Of a stretch of DNA of 64,000 bases, positions 23,778 through 32,513 are shown one piece after another (position 1 is the first letter of the stretch; every line of letters begins with the position of its first letter). A program made the position numbers and the translations under genes. The notes below the pieces were generated by a model. The model worked only from the letters and a program-made list of their open reading frames with translations. It did no database searches and was not told the origin of the DNA. Source of the stretch: Halapricum salinum (lineage in GTDB: Archaea > Halobacteriota > Halobacteria > Halobacteriales > Haloarculaceae); assembly GCF_004799665.1 (NCBI RefSeq), contig NZ_CP031310.1:1170887-1234886 (forward strand). Reading direction: 5' to 3'.

Positions 23778-23837
23778 TTGGCTGACCAATCGGTTAGTCG
23801 CAACCCTATAAATCAGTTTCGGTATCTACAGCTGTAG
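23778..23837 (-). promoter_or_regulatory. Promoter and palindromes of second TFB
   Basis: Minus-strand TATA box TTTATAGG (23805-23812). The near palindrome TTGGCTGACCAA (23778-23789) lies about 25 bases downstream, at the expected transcript start, and the perfect 12-bp palindrome CTACAGCTGTAG (23826-23837) lies just upstream of the TATA box. The first closely matches the palindrome at the other TFB promoter. Confidence 0.5.
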
Positions 23838-23920
23838 TGGTGCTCTCGGCCGTTATCGTGATGTTTGGTGTCGGGTAACATGCTATTGAAATAGGAGCCT
23901 AATTATAGAGCCGGGGGCTG

Positions 23921-24002
23921 ATAGTGGTTACTGTCGGTCTGTTCCACAGCGACCGCCCGACTCCGGACGGTCGTAGCGGTAAATCGCCACAGTAATCACT
24001 AT
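23921..24002 (+). repeat. 82-bp palindromic element, copy 2
   Basis: Begins ATAGTGGTTACTG and ends CAGTAATCACTAT. Contains GGTCTGTTCC, an interrupted hairpin (CGACCGCCCGA then GGACGGTCG) and GGTAAATCGC. The last two bases form part of the ATG at 24001. Flanks CTG and GA as in copy 1. It lies in the leader region of the DUF84 gene. Confidence 0.9.
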
Positions 24003-24012
24003 GAGACGGAGT

Positions 24013-24525
24013 ATGGAGGTCGCAGTCGGGAGCACGAATCCGGTGAAGGAGCGGGCAGTCGAGCGCGCGCTCGCCGGCAGGGCAGCGAGCGTGCAGGCTC
24101 TCGCCGTCGAGTCGGGCGTCGCCGAGCAACCCCGGGGTCGGGCGGAGACGATCGCGGGCGCGGACAACCGGGCGCGGCGTGCGCTGGCGACGGTCGAGGC
24201 CGACCTGGGCGTCGGCATCGAAGGCGGCGTCGCGACCGTCGAGGCGGTGGACGGGCACTTCCTGATCATGTGGGCGAGCGTCACCGACGGAGAACGACTC
24301 GAACGCGGTGGCGGTCCCTCCATCAGACTCCCCGAGTCGATCGCCGACCGAATCCGCGCGGGCGAGGAACTCGGCCCCGTACTCGACGACGTGCTCGACA
24401 CCAGCGGTGTTGCGACCGAGCAGGGCGCAGCCGGCGTGCTGACTGATCGAATCGTCGATCGGGAGTCGTCGCTGGTCCACGCTGTGGCGGGTGCGCTCGG
24501 TCCGTTTCTCACCGAACAGTACTAG
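24013..24525 (+). CDS. Inosine/xanthosine triphosphatase-like protein (DUF84)
   Basis: 170 residues. Opening VAVGSTNPVKERAVERAL is the DUF84/YjjX nucleotide-binding loop; EGGVATVEAV and WASVTDG match the core, and EQGAAGVLTDRIVDR is the family's C-terminal signature. The family hydrolyses non-canonical ITP/XTP to clean the nucleotide pool. The ATG at 24013 gives the family start; the ATG at 24001 is partly built from palindromic element copy 2. It overlaps the convergent GT2 gene by four bases. Confidence 0.9.
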   Translation: MEVAVGSTNPVKERAVERALAGRAASVQALAVESGVAEQPRGRAETIAGADNRARRALATVEADLGVGIEGGVATVEAVDGHFLIMWASVTDGERLERGGGPSIRLPESIADRIRAGEELGPVLDDVLDTSGVATEQGAAGVLTDRIVDRESSLVHAVAGALGPFLTEQY

Positions 24526-26390
24526 TCCTGCCCGGCGGCGGCCTCGACCTCACTGGCGTCGCGGCTCTCTTCTACCGCAGTAGTGAGCGAAACGTTGAGC
24601 CAGGCCATCGAAACGAGGCCGCCGGCCAGCGTCACGAGGTTCTTGACGGCGTGGTCGACGATGGCGACGCTGATCGCCAGCGCGCCACCGAGCGGCGTCA
24701 GCCCGACGACGATGATCGCGAACGCGCCCTCGTACAGCCCGAGACCTGCAGGCGTGAGCGGCAGCACCTTCGCGAGGTTGCCGACGCTGACCGCGAAGAA
24801 GGCCACACCGAGCAGGAACGGCGTGAGTTCGACGCCGAAGGCGGCGAGCACGACGACCGCAGTGAGGACGTCGATAGTCCAGATCAGCAGGCTCGTCGCC
24901 CCGACCAGCGCGAACGCCCGGCGGTCGCTGGCCACCGTCTGCACGTCGCCGGTGAAGCGTTCGATCACGCCCGCCACGTAGTCGGCGTAGGCGTCCGAAC
25001 TCAGCCGGGAGACGGTCGCCCGGACGTAGTTGCGCTCGCTACGCGCGCTGAGGACGATCACGACCGTCGCGAGCACGGCGGCGACGCCGACGCCCGCCGC
25101 GACCAGCATCGCCGTCTGCCCGGCGGCGACGCCGACGCCCGCCGCGACCAGCATCGCCGTCTGCCCGGCGGCTTCCTGGCCGCCAGCCAGTTCCGCACCA
25201 CCGATCGCCGACTGAATCTCCGCCGGTGACATCGTGATTGCCATGCCGACGACGACAGCGCCCGCGAGAAACGCGATCGTCAGCAGATCGAAGACGCGTT
25301 CGATCGCCAGCGACGCGAAGCCCGATGGATAGGGGACTGACCGACGTGCTTTCACCACGTACGCGCGAACGGCGTCGCCGAGCCGTGCCGGGAAGACGAG
25401 GTTGCCGGTCTGACTGATGAATATCGCACCCGTCAGGAACGCAGGGTCGGAGCGATACCCGAGTTTCGAGAGGATGTCCCGGTAGCGAAGTCCGCGAAGC
25501 GGCCAGGAGGTGACGTAGACGACTGCGGCGAGCGCGACCAGCGCGAGATCCGCGTCCTGCATGTAGCCCCAGACCTCGCCCGGATCGAGGTAGGTCGTCA
25601 TGAGCAGGAGGGCGACGAACACCAGCAGGGTGCCGGCGGCGATGCTCACCCGGCGGTCGATCCGCGGGCTGACCGCCACCTGCCACCAGGTGCGGACGAT
25701 CTGGCTGCCCATCCCGAAGACGTCCCGGACGAGATCGACTTTCGAGTCGCCCTTGGGCGCCCACTCGACGGGGAACTCCCTGACGTCGTAGCCCGCCCGC
25801 TGGGCGCGCACGAGCACCTCGGTGTCCCAGAACCAGTGGTCGTCCTCGACATCGTCGAGGAGGGAGAGTAGCGCGTCGCGGTCGAAGGCCTTGAAGCCAC
25901 ACTGGTGATCCTGGAGGTCCGAGCGCAGGAAGAGTCGGACGAGCGTGTTGAACCCCTTGCTCGGGATGTCGCGTTTGGCCGGCCGATCGGCGGCCTCGCC
26001 GGGGAGCAGGCGCGACCCCGTCGCGACGTCGTACCCCTCGGTGCGGACGCTCTCGACGAGTTCTTCGAGATGTCGCATATCGGTGGCGAGATCCGTGTCG
26101 AAGTAGACCAGCGTCTCGCCGCGGGCCTGGTGGAAGGCGTATTCGAGCGCGCCGCCGCGGCCGAGGCGCTCGTCGCTGTGGACGTGGCGGACGCGGTCGT
26201 CCGCCTCGGCCATCCGGCTCGCGATCTCGGGTGTGCGGTCGTCACAGCCGTCCTCGGCGACGATCACCTCGAACGAGCCTGCGGGGAGAAAGGTGGCGAG
26301 CGTCTCGAGCGTGATATCGACAGTTCGCTCGATGGTGTCCTCCTCGTTGTACGCCGGGAGGACGACGCTCACCTCGACCGCACGGGTCAT
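24522..26390 (-). CDS. GT2 glycosyltransferase fused to flippase-like membrane domain
   Basis: 622 residues. The N-terminal 235 residues are a GT2 (GT-A) enzyme: VSVVLPAYNEEDTIERTVD, VAEDGCDD and the DxD-like YFDTDLATDM. The C-terminal part is a LPG_synthase_TM/UPF0104 multi-helix domain (about 250-600). Dolichol-phosphate-sugar synthases of archaea can have such membrane parts, so lipid-linked sugar synthesis is likely. A perfect 45-bp tandem duplication (25081-25170) repeats GQTAMLVAAGVGVAA within a helix. The ATG at 26390 starts the glycosyltransferase directly. Confidence 0.88.
   Translation of the reverse strand: MTRAVEVSVVLPAYNEEDTIERTVDITLETLATFLPAGSFEVIVAEDGCDDRTPEIASRMAEADDRVRHVHSDERLGRGGALEYAFHQARGETLVYFDTDLATDMRHLEELVESVRTEGYDVATGSRLLPGEAADRPAKRDIPSKGFNTLVRLFLRSDLQDHQCGFKAFDRDALLSLLDDVEDDHWFWDTEVLVRAQRAGYDVREFPVEWAPKGDSKVDLVRDVFGMGSQIVRTWWQVAVSPRIDRRVSIAAGTLLVFVALLLMTTYLDPGEVWGYMQDADLALVALAAVVYVTSWPLRGLRYRDILSKLGYRSDPAFLTGAIFISQTGNLVFPARLGDAVRAYVVKARRSVPYPSGFASLAIERVFDLLTIAFLAGAVVVGMAITMSPAEIQSAIGGAELAGGQEAAGQTAMLVAAGVGVAAGQTAMLVAAGVGVAAVLATVVIVLSARSERNYVRATVSRLSSDAYADYVAGVIERFTGDVQTVASDRRAFALVGATSLLIWTIDVLTAVVVLAAFGVELTPFLLGVAFFAVSVGNLAKVLPLTPAGLGLYEGAFAIIVVGLTPLGGALAISVAIVDHAVKNLVTLAGGLVSMAWLNVSLTTAVEESRDASEVEAAAGQD
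25081..25170. repeat. Perfect 45-bp tandem duplication inside the GT2-flippase gene
   Basis: Two identical 45-bp units, 25081-25125 and 25126-25170. In the protein each unit gives 15 hydrophobic residues (GQTAMLVAAGVGVAA), so one transmembrane segment is doubled without frameshift. Exact identity suggests a recent slippage event, or an assembly artefact. Confidence 0.9.
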
Positions 26391-26505
26391 GACACCTACT
26401 AGCGGCGACGCGAGGTAAGAAGTTTCTGTTTGGTCAAAACGGAGTTTGATCGGCTGCGCCTGCACAGGGGAACCTTCTTTGTGATCCGGGAATCACCTAC
26501 AGCGT

Positions 26506-27663
26506 ATGTCAGTTCGGGCCGCCGGTAGCGTCGTCGTTCAGATCGACGCTATCGGGGGATTCGTCGGCGAGCAGCCCCTTGTCGTCGCGGCCGCCCTCCT
26601 CGCAGTCGCCCTCCTGGCTGGCGTGGGCGTGTGGGGACTCAGTCGACTGCGCCGGTCGGCCGGCGAGCGCTTCCAGCGGCTACTGGGTGCCCACGACGCG
26701 GTCACGGTGTTGATGCACCCGAATCCGGACCCCGACGCGATGGCCTCGGCGATGGCCGCCTCGGCGCTGGCCGAAGACGCCGGCGTGACGACGACCATCC
26801 AGTATCCGGGGCAGATCCGCCACCAGGAGAACCGCGCGTTTCAAACTGTGCTCGACCAGAACTTCGAACAGATCGAGACCGCGGGCGACCTCGCCGATGG
26901 GGCAGTCGTCCTGGTCGATCACAACGAGGCCAGAGGATTCCCCGGCGCCGACGGGATCGATCCGATCGCCGTCGTCGATCACCACCCGGGCGAGGGAGAA
27001 GGCGAGTCGTTCACCGACGTCCGCGACGACTACGGCGCGTGTGCGACGATTTTCAGCGAGTACTTCGACGACCTCGGCTGGGAGCCCAGCCACGACGAGC
27101 GGAAGCTGACGCCGATCCTGGCGACGGGGATGCTCTACGGAATCCAGTCGGACACCAACCACCTGACGAACGGGTGCTCGCGCGCGGAGTTTCAGGCCGC
27201 GGCGTACCTCTACGGCGGGATCGACGAGGACGTCCTCGACCGGGTCGCAAACCCCGAGGTCGACGCCGAAGTCCTGGAAGTCAAAGCCCGGGCGATCACC
27301 AACCGCGAGGTACGCAATCCCTTCGCCGTCAGCGACGTCGGTGAGGTCGGCAACGTCGACGCGATCCCGCAGGCTGCCGACGAACTGCTCCGTCTGGAGG
27401 GAGTGACGGCGATCGTCGTCACCGGTACCTGCGACGGGACGATCCATCTCTCGGGCCGGTCGCGTGACGACCGGGTCCACATGGGCAAGGCGCTGAAGGC
27501 CGCGACCGAGGGAATTCCGATGGCCGAAGCGGGCGGTCACGCCCGGATGGGTGGCGGTCAGCTCTCGGTGGATCACATGGAGGGGATCGGGCCCGGCGAC
27601 GGCGTCTCCTTCGAGGAGTTCACCGAGCGGCTGTTCGAGGCGATGACCGGCGAGTTGCAGTAA
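26506..27663 (+). CDS. Membrane-anchored DHH/DHHA1 phosphoesterase
   Basis: 385 residues. An N-terminal transmembrane helix (about 24-46) precedes a DHH domain: MHPNPDPDAMASAM (motif I), VVLVDHNE, and AVVDHHPG (the DHH motif), all metal ligands. The C-terminal DHHA1 part has GGHARMGGGQ. NrnA/GdpP relatives cleave short RNA or cyclic dinucleotides; GdpP is also membrane-bound, so c-di-AMP hydrolysis is possible but not shown. Confidence 0.88.
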   Translation: MSVRAAGSVVVQIDAIGGFVGEQPLVVAAALLAVALLAGVGVWGLSRLRRSAGERFQRLLGAHDAVTVLMHPNPDPDAMASAMAASALAEDAGVTTTIQYPGQIRHQENRAFQTVLDQNFEQIETAGDLADGAVVLVDHNEARGFPGADGIDPIAVVDHHPGEGEGESFTDVRDDYGACATIFSEYFDDLGWEPSHDERKLTPILATGMLYGIQSDTNHLTNGCSRAEFQAAAYLYGGIDEDVLDRVANPEVDAEVLEVKARAITNREVRNPFAVSDVGEVGNVDAIPQAADELLRLEGVTAIVVTGTCDGTIHLSGRSRDDRVHMGKALKAATEGIPMAEAGGHARMGGGQLSVDHMEGIGPGDGVSFEEFTERLFEAMTGELQ

Positions 27664-27694
27664 GGATTTTGTGTCACCCCGCCGGAACGACAGT

Positions 27695-27886
27695 ATGGTC
27701 CACTGCCCTGAATGTGACGCGACCTTCCAGACCCCCGAGGACGTCGTGTTCGTCGACACTGACTCTTCGCTGGGATTCATCTCGGCCTCGAAGCGCTACT
27801 ACACGATGGAGTGTGCCCACTGCGGCGCGGTCATCGGCAGCGGCGTCGCCGGCGCGAAGTCCAACGCCGGCGGCGGCGCGACCTGA
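27695..27886 (+). CDS. Zinc-ribbon micro-protein, tandem copy 1
   Basis: 63 residues starting MVHCPECDATFQTPEDVVF. Two knuckles, CPEC and CAHC, bracket a beta hairpin (SASKRYYTMECAHCGAVIG). The tail GAKSNAGGGAT is low complexity. A close paralogue follows 37 bases later. Start chosen to match the paralogue. Function unknown. Confidence 0.8.
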   Translation: MVHCPECDATFQTPEDVVFVDTDSSLGFISASKRYYTMECAHCGAVIGSGVAGAKSNAGGGAT

Positions 27887-27923
27887 CCAAAAACATTTCA
27901 ATCCACCGACCACACCACCGCAT

Positions 27924-28091
27924 ATGGCACACTGCCCTGAATGTGACGCGACCTTCCAGGCCCCCGAAGACGTCGCGTTCGTCGACATGGAATCGGAGAC
28001 GAAGATTTTCGGCGCCTCGAAGCGATTCTACATAGTCGCCTGCGACCACTGCGGCGCGGCCATCGGCGGCGGCGTCGCCGGCGCGATGTAA
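27924..28091 (+). CDS. Zinc-ribbon micro-protein, tandem copy 2
   Basis: 55 residues starting MAHCPECDATFQAPEDVAF. It aligns end to end with the preceding gene: CPEC, then GASKRFYIVACDHCG and a GGGVAGAM tail. The first 30 bases of the two genes are nearly identical at the DNA level, pointing to tandem duplication. The middle (MESETKIF versus TDSSLGFI) has diverged. Function unknown. Confidence 0.8.
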   Translation: MAHCPECDATFQAPEDVAFVDMESETKIFGASKRFYIVACDHCGAAIGGGVAGAM

Positions 28092-28145
28092 CCGAATCTC
28101 GACTCGATAACACGTCCTTTTCCCCTCCGCGCGCCAACGAGGAGT

Positions 28146-29234
28146 ATGGCGACCTACGAGGGAACCTGGGCCTATCGCGACCGCTTTCACGAGGACTTCG
28201 CCCGCACCTACTTCCGACCGTTCGGCGACTTCGCGCTGTCGAGTATCGGCGTCGGCACCTATCTGGGCGACCCCACAGACGAAGCCGACGAGCAGTATCA
28301 CGAGGCCATCGTGACGGCCCTCGAATCGGGCGTGAACGTCATCGACACGGCGATCAACTACCGCTGTCAGCGCAGCGAGCGCGTCGTCGGCGCGGCCATC
28401 GCGGACAGCGAGAGTCAGCGCGACGAGGTGTTCGTCGCGACCAAGGGCGGGTTTCTGCCCTTCGACGGCTCACAGCCCGACGATCCCGGGCGCTACCTCC
28501 ACGAGAAGTTCGTCGACTCCGGGCTCGTCGACCGTGACGACCTCGCGATGGGCCAGCACTGCATCGCGCCCGACTACATCGACGCGATGGTCGACCGCTC
28601 GCTGGACAACCTCGGCCTCGACAGCGTGGATCTGTACTACGTCCACAACCCCGAGACACAGTTGGAGGTGCGCTCTCGTGAAGCGGTCTACGACCAGCTC
28701 GAAGCCACCTTCGAGGTGCTCGAACGCCGCGCGAACGACGGCGATCTGGGGGCCTACGGCCTGGCGACGTGGGAGGCGTTTCGAGTTCCCGAGGGCGACG
28801 ATAGTTATCTCTCGCTGCCCGAAATTCTCACGCGAGCCGAGCAGGCGGCCGCGACGGTCGGCAACGAGGAGTCACACTTCGAAGCGATCCAGTTGCCGTT
28901 CAACGTCTACATGGCCGACGCGTTCACGACCCCATCCCACGACACCGACGCGGGGCCGAAGAGTGTCCTCGAAGTCGCCCACGAGGCCGACCTGCACGTC
29001 TTCACCTCGGCGAGTCTCATGCAGGGCAGACTCACCAGTGAAATGCCGGATCGTGTCGAGGCCGAGTTATCGGGCGAGACCCGCGCCCAGCGCGCGATCA
29101 ACTTCGCCCGGAGCGCGCCGGGCGTGACCTGCGCGCTCGTGGGGATGGGATCGTCCGAACACGTCGACGAGAACGTCGCTGCCGGGACATTCGAGCCACT
29201 CGGGGCGGGTGCGTTCGACGCTATTTTCGAGTAA
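28146..29234 (+). CDS. Aldo/keto reductase
   Basis: 362 residues. AKR TIM barrel with the catalytic set: Asp in NVIDTAINY, the Tyr of NYRCQRSERVVG, Lys in VATKGG, and the cofactor end GVTCALVGMGSSEHVDEN. Longer than the usual 320-330 because of an insertion after GGFLPFDG. It reduces carbonyls with NAD(P)H; substrate unknown. Confidence 0.9.
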   Translation: MATYEGTWAYRDRFHEDFARTYFRPFGDFALSSIGVGTYLGDPTDEADEQYHEAIVTALESGVNVIDTAINYRCQRSERVVGAAIADSESQRDEVFVATKGGFLPFDGSQPDDPGRYLHEKFVDSGLVDRDDLAMGQHCIAPDYIDAMVDRSLDNLGLDSVDLYYVHNPETQLEVRSREAVYDQLEATFEVLERRANDGDLGAYGLATWEAFRVPEGDDSYLSLPEILTRAEQAAATVGNEESHFEAIQLPFNVYMADAFTTPSHDTDAGPKSVLEVAHEADLHVFTSASLMQGRLTSEMPDRVEAELSGETRAQRAINFARSAPGVTCALVGMGSSEHVDENVAAGTFEPLGAGAFDAIFE

Positions 29235-29246
29235 AACAGATCCTCG

Positions 29247-29417
29247 CTAGCCAACCTCTTTCCACTCGCGACCACACTCCGGACACAGCCGAACAGTGCC
29301 GATCTCGTCGGGGTCGTTCTGGGACTTCAGGACCTCGCCGCACTCGACACAGGAGAGTCGCTCGTAGGTGTCTTTCTCGAGGTCGCCCGAGCGCAGCCCC
29401 TTCCTGACAGATTCCAT
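29247..29417 (-). CDS. HVO_0758-type zinc finger micro-protein
   Basis: 56 residues (MESVRKGLRSGDLEKDTYERL...). Knuckles CVEC and CPEC with the order and length of the HVO_0758 family of Haloferax, a zinc-finger micro-protein of 56 residues; family identification from memory. Ends REWKEVG. Convergent with the aldo/keto reductase gene. Confidence 0.85.
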   Translation of the reverse strand: MESVRKGLRSGDLEKDTYERLSCVECGEVLKSQNDPDEIGTVRLCPECGREWKEVG

Positions 29418-29529
29418 ATCGAGGGGTATGCGAGCAATTGCCAAAAAGGCCGGGGCAAGAGACGACAGTCGGCGGACAGCACGGCCGGAGAGGCGCAAGC
29501 CTTGACACCCTCCCGTTCCAAGCGCGCTC

Positions 29530-30702
29530 GTGTCTCGTCGCCGACTGTTCGGGTCGCTGTGTACGCTGGTGTTCCTGGTCAATCTCGCCCGGGTCGTCTT
29601 CGCGCCGCTGGTCGAGCCGCTGCAGAGCGCGTTCGGCACCTCCAACGCGACCATCGGACTGACGGTGACGCTGGCGTGGGTCGGCAGCGCCCTCCCGCGG
29701 ATCCCGACGGGCTATCTGCTGACCCGAGTCCCTCGCCACTACGTCGTCGGCGCGACCGGCCTCGTCCTGACGGCGGCCTCGGTGTTCATCGCCGCGGCCG
29801 ACAGCGTCGCGCTGGTGATGGTCGGCGCGCTCGCGATGGGGCTGGCCAGCGGCGCGTACTTCATCGCCGCCAACCCGCTGGTGAGCGAACTCTTTCCCGA
29901 GCGCGTCGGGAGTGCGCTCGGGATCCACGGCATGTCCAGTCAGATCGGCGCGGCCGTGGCCTCACTGCTGGTCTCGGCCGCCCTGGTGGTCGGCGACTGG
30001 CGAACCACCTTCCACGCCATCGGGGCCGCTGCGCTGCTCTCGACTGGGGTGTTCGTCCTCGTCACCCGCCGGAGCACGCTCCCCGAGGCCGGCGGCGAGG
30101 ACCGTGATCTACTGGCGGCCGTCCGCCACCAGTGGCGGATCGTCCTCGCAGGCGTGCTCATCATCAGCGCCAGCGGCTTCGTCTGGCAGGGCGTGTTCAA
30201 CTTCCTCGATAGCTACCTCCGGACCCGCGGCTTTTCCGGCGGGGACGCCCGACTCCTGCTGACTGGCGTGTTCGCCGCCGGGATCCCCGCGTTCGCGGTC
30301 ACGGGCTGGCTCGCAGATCGGGTGGCGATCGTCCCTCTCTTGCTGTCGATCCTGGCTGGCTTCTCGCTGTGCGTGCTCGCGCTGACGCTCCCGTTCGGGA
30401 CGGGATGGGTTGTGGGCGTCTGTCTGGTGCTGGGCTACGTGGTTCACAGCCTGTTCCCGGCGATGGACACCTACCTGCTCGGGTCGCTGCCCGACCGCCA
30501 CCGCGCCAGCGCCTACGCCGTCTACAGCGGGACGATGATGCTCATCCAGGCGACCGGAAGCTGGTCGGTGGGACTGCTCACCGATTCGGGCCTCAGTTTT
30601 ACGCTGGTCTATCGCGGCTTCGCCGCCGGGCTGGCGGTCGTCCTCGTCGGGCTAGTCGCTGCGCATCTGGCCGGGCGGTTGCCCGCTGGCGCGCGGGCGT
30701 GA
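29530..30702 (+). CDS. MFS transporter
   Basis: 390 residues from a GTG. Twelve hydrophobic helices; motif A-like loops after helix 2 (GYLLTRVPRHYVVG) and helix 8 (GWLADRVAIV). No clear substrate signature; the family exports or imports small solutes with ions. Start chosen at SRRRLFGSL just before the first helix. Confidence 0.87.
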   Translation: MSRRRLFGSLCTLVFLVNLARVVFAPLVEPLQSAFGTSNATIGLTVTLAWVGSALPRIPTGYLLTRVPRHYVVGATGLVLTAASVFIAAADSVALVMVGALAMGLASGAYFIAANPLVSELFPERVGSALGIHGMSSQIGAAVASLLVSAALVVGDWRTTFHAIGAAALLSTGVFVLVTRRSTLPEAGGEDRDLLAAVRHQWRIVLAGVLIISASGFVWQGVFNFLDSYLRTRGFSGGDARLLLTGVFAAGIPAFAVTGWLADRVAIVPLLLSILAGFSLCVLALTLPFGTGWVVGVCLVLGYVVHSLFPAMDTYLLGSLPDRHRASAYAVYSGTMMLIQATGSWSVGLLTDSGLSFTLVYRGFAAGLAVVLVGLVAAHLAGRLPAGARA

Positions 30703-30732
30703 CTCGGGTTGCACCCCACCCGTAGTCCGTGT

Positions 30733-30741
30733 CCTTATTTT
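30733..30741 (+). promoter_or_regulatory. TATA box of the 30765 gene
   Basis: CCTTATTTT lies 24-32 bases before the ATG at 30765, consistent with a leaderless message. Confidence 0.5.
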
Positions 30742-30764
30742 CCTGCCGTCCTGAGTTCCGCACG

Positions 30765-31865
30765 ATGGAGTACGTCCAGGAGCGGATCACCACGCTCCAC
30801 GACTTCGGCGGGGCCGCCCCCGACGCCCCGACCGACCGGGCGACGGTCGTCGTCCCGATGACCGAGCGCGACCACGCGAGTCTCGCGGCCGAGCGAGTCT
30901 TTGCCACCCTCGAATCGGTCGCTCCCGCACAGGTGCTCGTGGCGCTACGGGCCGACCCCGAGCAAGTCCGAGAGGTCCGGGCGTGGCTCGACGGCTTCGA
31001 CCTGCCGATCGAGGTCCTGTGGTGTGACGCGCCGCCGCTGGTCGAGAAACTCGCTGCGGCCGGCCTCGAGGGGAAACGTGGCAAAGGCCGAGACGTCTGG
31101 CTGGCGCTGGGCGTGGCCGCCAGCGACACGGAGTTCGTCGTCGTCCACGACGCCGACGCCAGCAGCTACGCCGAAACGCACGTCCCGCGGCTGCTCTTTC
31201 CACTCGACCACGGTTTCACGTTCTCGAAGGGGTACTACGCTCGCGTCGAGAACGGGCGGCTGTACGGGCGGCTGAACCGCCTGCTGTACGTCCCGCTGCT
31301 CCGCGCGCTGGACGAGGCCCACGACGATCCGATCGTGGACTATCTGAGTGCGTTCCGGTACTCCCTCGCTGGCGAGTTCGCGATGACCAGCGACCTCGTG
31401 CGGAAGGTCCGGGTCCCGCGGTCGTGGGGGCTCGAAGTTGGAACGCTCGGCGCGGCCTTCCGGCTGGCGGGCTTCGAGGGAACCGCGCAAGTCGACCTGG
31501 GCCAGCACGAACACGACCATCGCTCGGTCAGCGGTCCCGAGGGGTTGAGCGACATGAGTCGGTCGGTCGTCCGGGCGCTGTGCTGGGTGCTCGAGGAGTC
31601 GGGGGTCGACCCGGACTTCGAGACGCTGCCGGATCGCTACCGGGAGTGGGCCGAGCGACTGATCGAGCAGTACGCCGCCGACGCCGCGTTCAACGAGCTG
31701 GAGTACGACCGTGCCAGCGAGCACGACCAGGTCGAGGCCTACGCCGCGACGATCACTCCTCCCAGCGCGGACACTCGGCTGCCGGCGTGGGCCGAGGCAC
31801 CGATCTCGCCCGAGACAGTCAGAGAGTGCTCACGCGAAGGATTAGCCGAGCACGCGCGGCGCTGA
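30765..31865 (+). CDS. GT2/GT81-like glycosyltransferase (GpgS-like)
   Basis: 366 residues from the ATG at 30765. The pattern GKRGKGRDVWLALGVA, then VVVHDADASSY (metal-binding DxD) and FTFSKGYYARVENGRLYGRL is that of glucosyl/mannosyl-3-phosphoglycerate synthase relatives (GT81). The phrase DYLSAFRYSLAGEFAM also fits. GpgS makes glucosyl-3-phosphoglycerate, precursor of a compatible solute, a plausible but unproven role here. The TATA box at 30733 supports this start over one 12 codons upstream. Confidence 0.82.
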   Translation: MEYVQERITTLHDFGGAAPDAPTDRATVVVPMTERDHASLAAERVFATLESVAPAQVLVALRADPEQVREVRAWLDGFDLPIEVLWCDAPPLVEKLAAAGLEGKRGKGRDVWLALGVAASDTEFVVVHDADASSYAETHVPRLLFPLDHGFTFSKGYYARVENGRLYGRLNRLLYVPLLRALDEAHDDPIVDYLSAFRYSLAGEFAMTSDLVRKVRVPRSWGLEVGTLGAAFRLAGFEGTAQVDLGQHEHDHRSVSGPEGLSDMSRSVVRALCWVLEESGVDPDFETLPDRYREWAERLIEQYAADAAFNELEYDRASEHDQVEAYAATITPPSADTRLPAWAEAPISPETVRECSREGLAEHARR

Positions 31866-31869
31866 CCAG

Positions 31870-32430
31870 CTACGCCGGGAGTGCGAATTCCAGCGAATCG
31901 CCCTCGCTGACCCCGTGTTCTGTCGTCCACTCGTAGGGTACTTCGAGAACGTACTGGCCGCGGCCGGGATAGCGCTGGTCGTTGCCGTCCTCTCCGGGGC
32001 CCGGCTCTGGGGCGTGGTAAATCGCGGTGATCCGGCGGTCGCTGTCGGCGTAGACGATGTCGATCCCGAAGTCCATCCGGCGCATGACGTAGACGTGATC
32101 ACTGACAGTCCCGTAGACGAACAGCATGCCGCGATCCGGCGGGAGCCGCTCGGTGTCGCTCAGCCCGGTGCCGCGAAGCGATCGCGTGTCTGCGATGGCG
32201 GCCGTCACTGACCCGAGTGACTCCCCGGCCGCCGAGACGGCCCGGACGGTCGTCGTCTCGTAGTCGGCGTGGATGGGCGTGGTCTCGCCCACCGTCAACG
32301 TTCGCGAGTGCGTGGCTTCGTCGCCGCGGGTCGGCGTTCGAGACGATGTCGGCCCGCTATCGTTGGTACTGCAGCCAGCGAGCGCCGCAGCCGCTGCGCC
32401 CGCCGCGGCCAGGTACGTCCGCCGGTTCAT
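31870..32430 (-). CDS. DUF192 lipoprotein
   Basis: 186 residues. A signal with paired Arg (MNRRTYLAAAG) and lipobox LAGC at about residue 16-19 is followed by a Ser/Thr-rich linker and a DUF192 domain (about 55-185): GLSDTERLPPDRGMLFVY, MRRMDFGIDIVYAD and GRGQYVLEVP. DUF192 proteins are small beta-barrels of unknown role. Convergent with the glycosyltransferase gene. Confidence 0.88.
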   Translation of the reverse strand: MNRRTYLAAAGAAAAALAGCSTNDSGPTSSRTPTRGDEATHSRTLTVGETTPIHADYETTTVRAVSAAGESLGSVTAAIADTRSLRGTGLSDTERLPPDRGMLFVYGTVSDHVYVMRRMDFGIDIVYADSDRRITAIYHAPEPGPGEDGNDQRYPGRGQYVLEVPYEWTTEHGVSEGDSLEFALPA

Positions 32431-32513
32431 CGTCAGTCACTGGGGTCCGACGACGCTTAAACACAGCCACGGCAGCCGACAGCCTGAAGCCGGAGGCCGC
32501 CGCTCGCTTTCGT

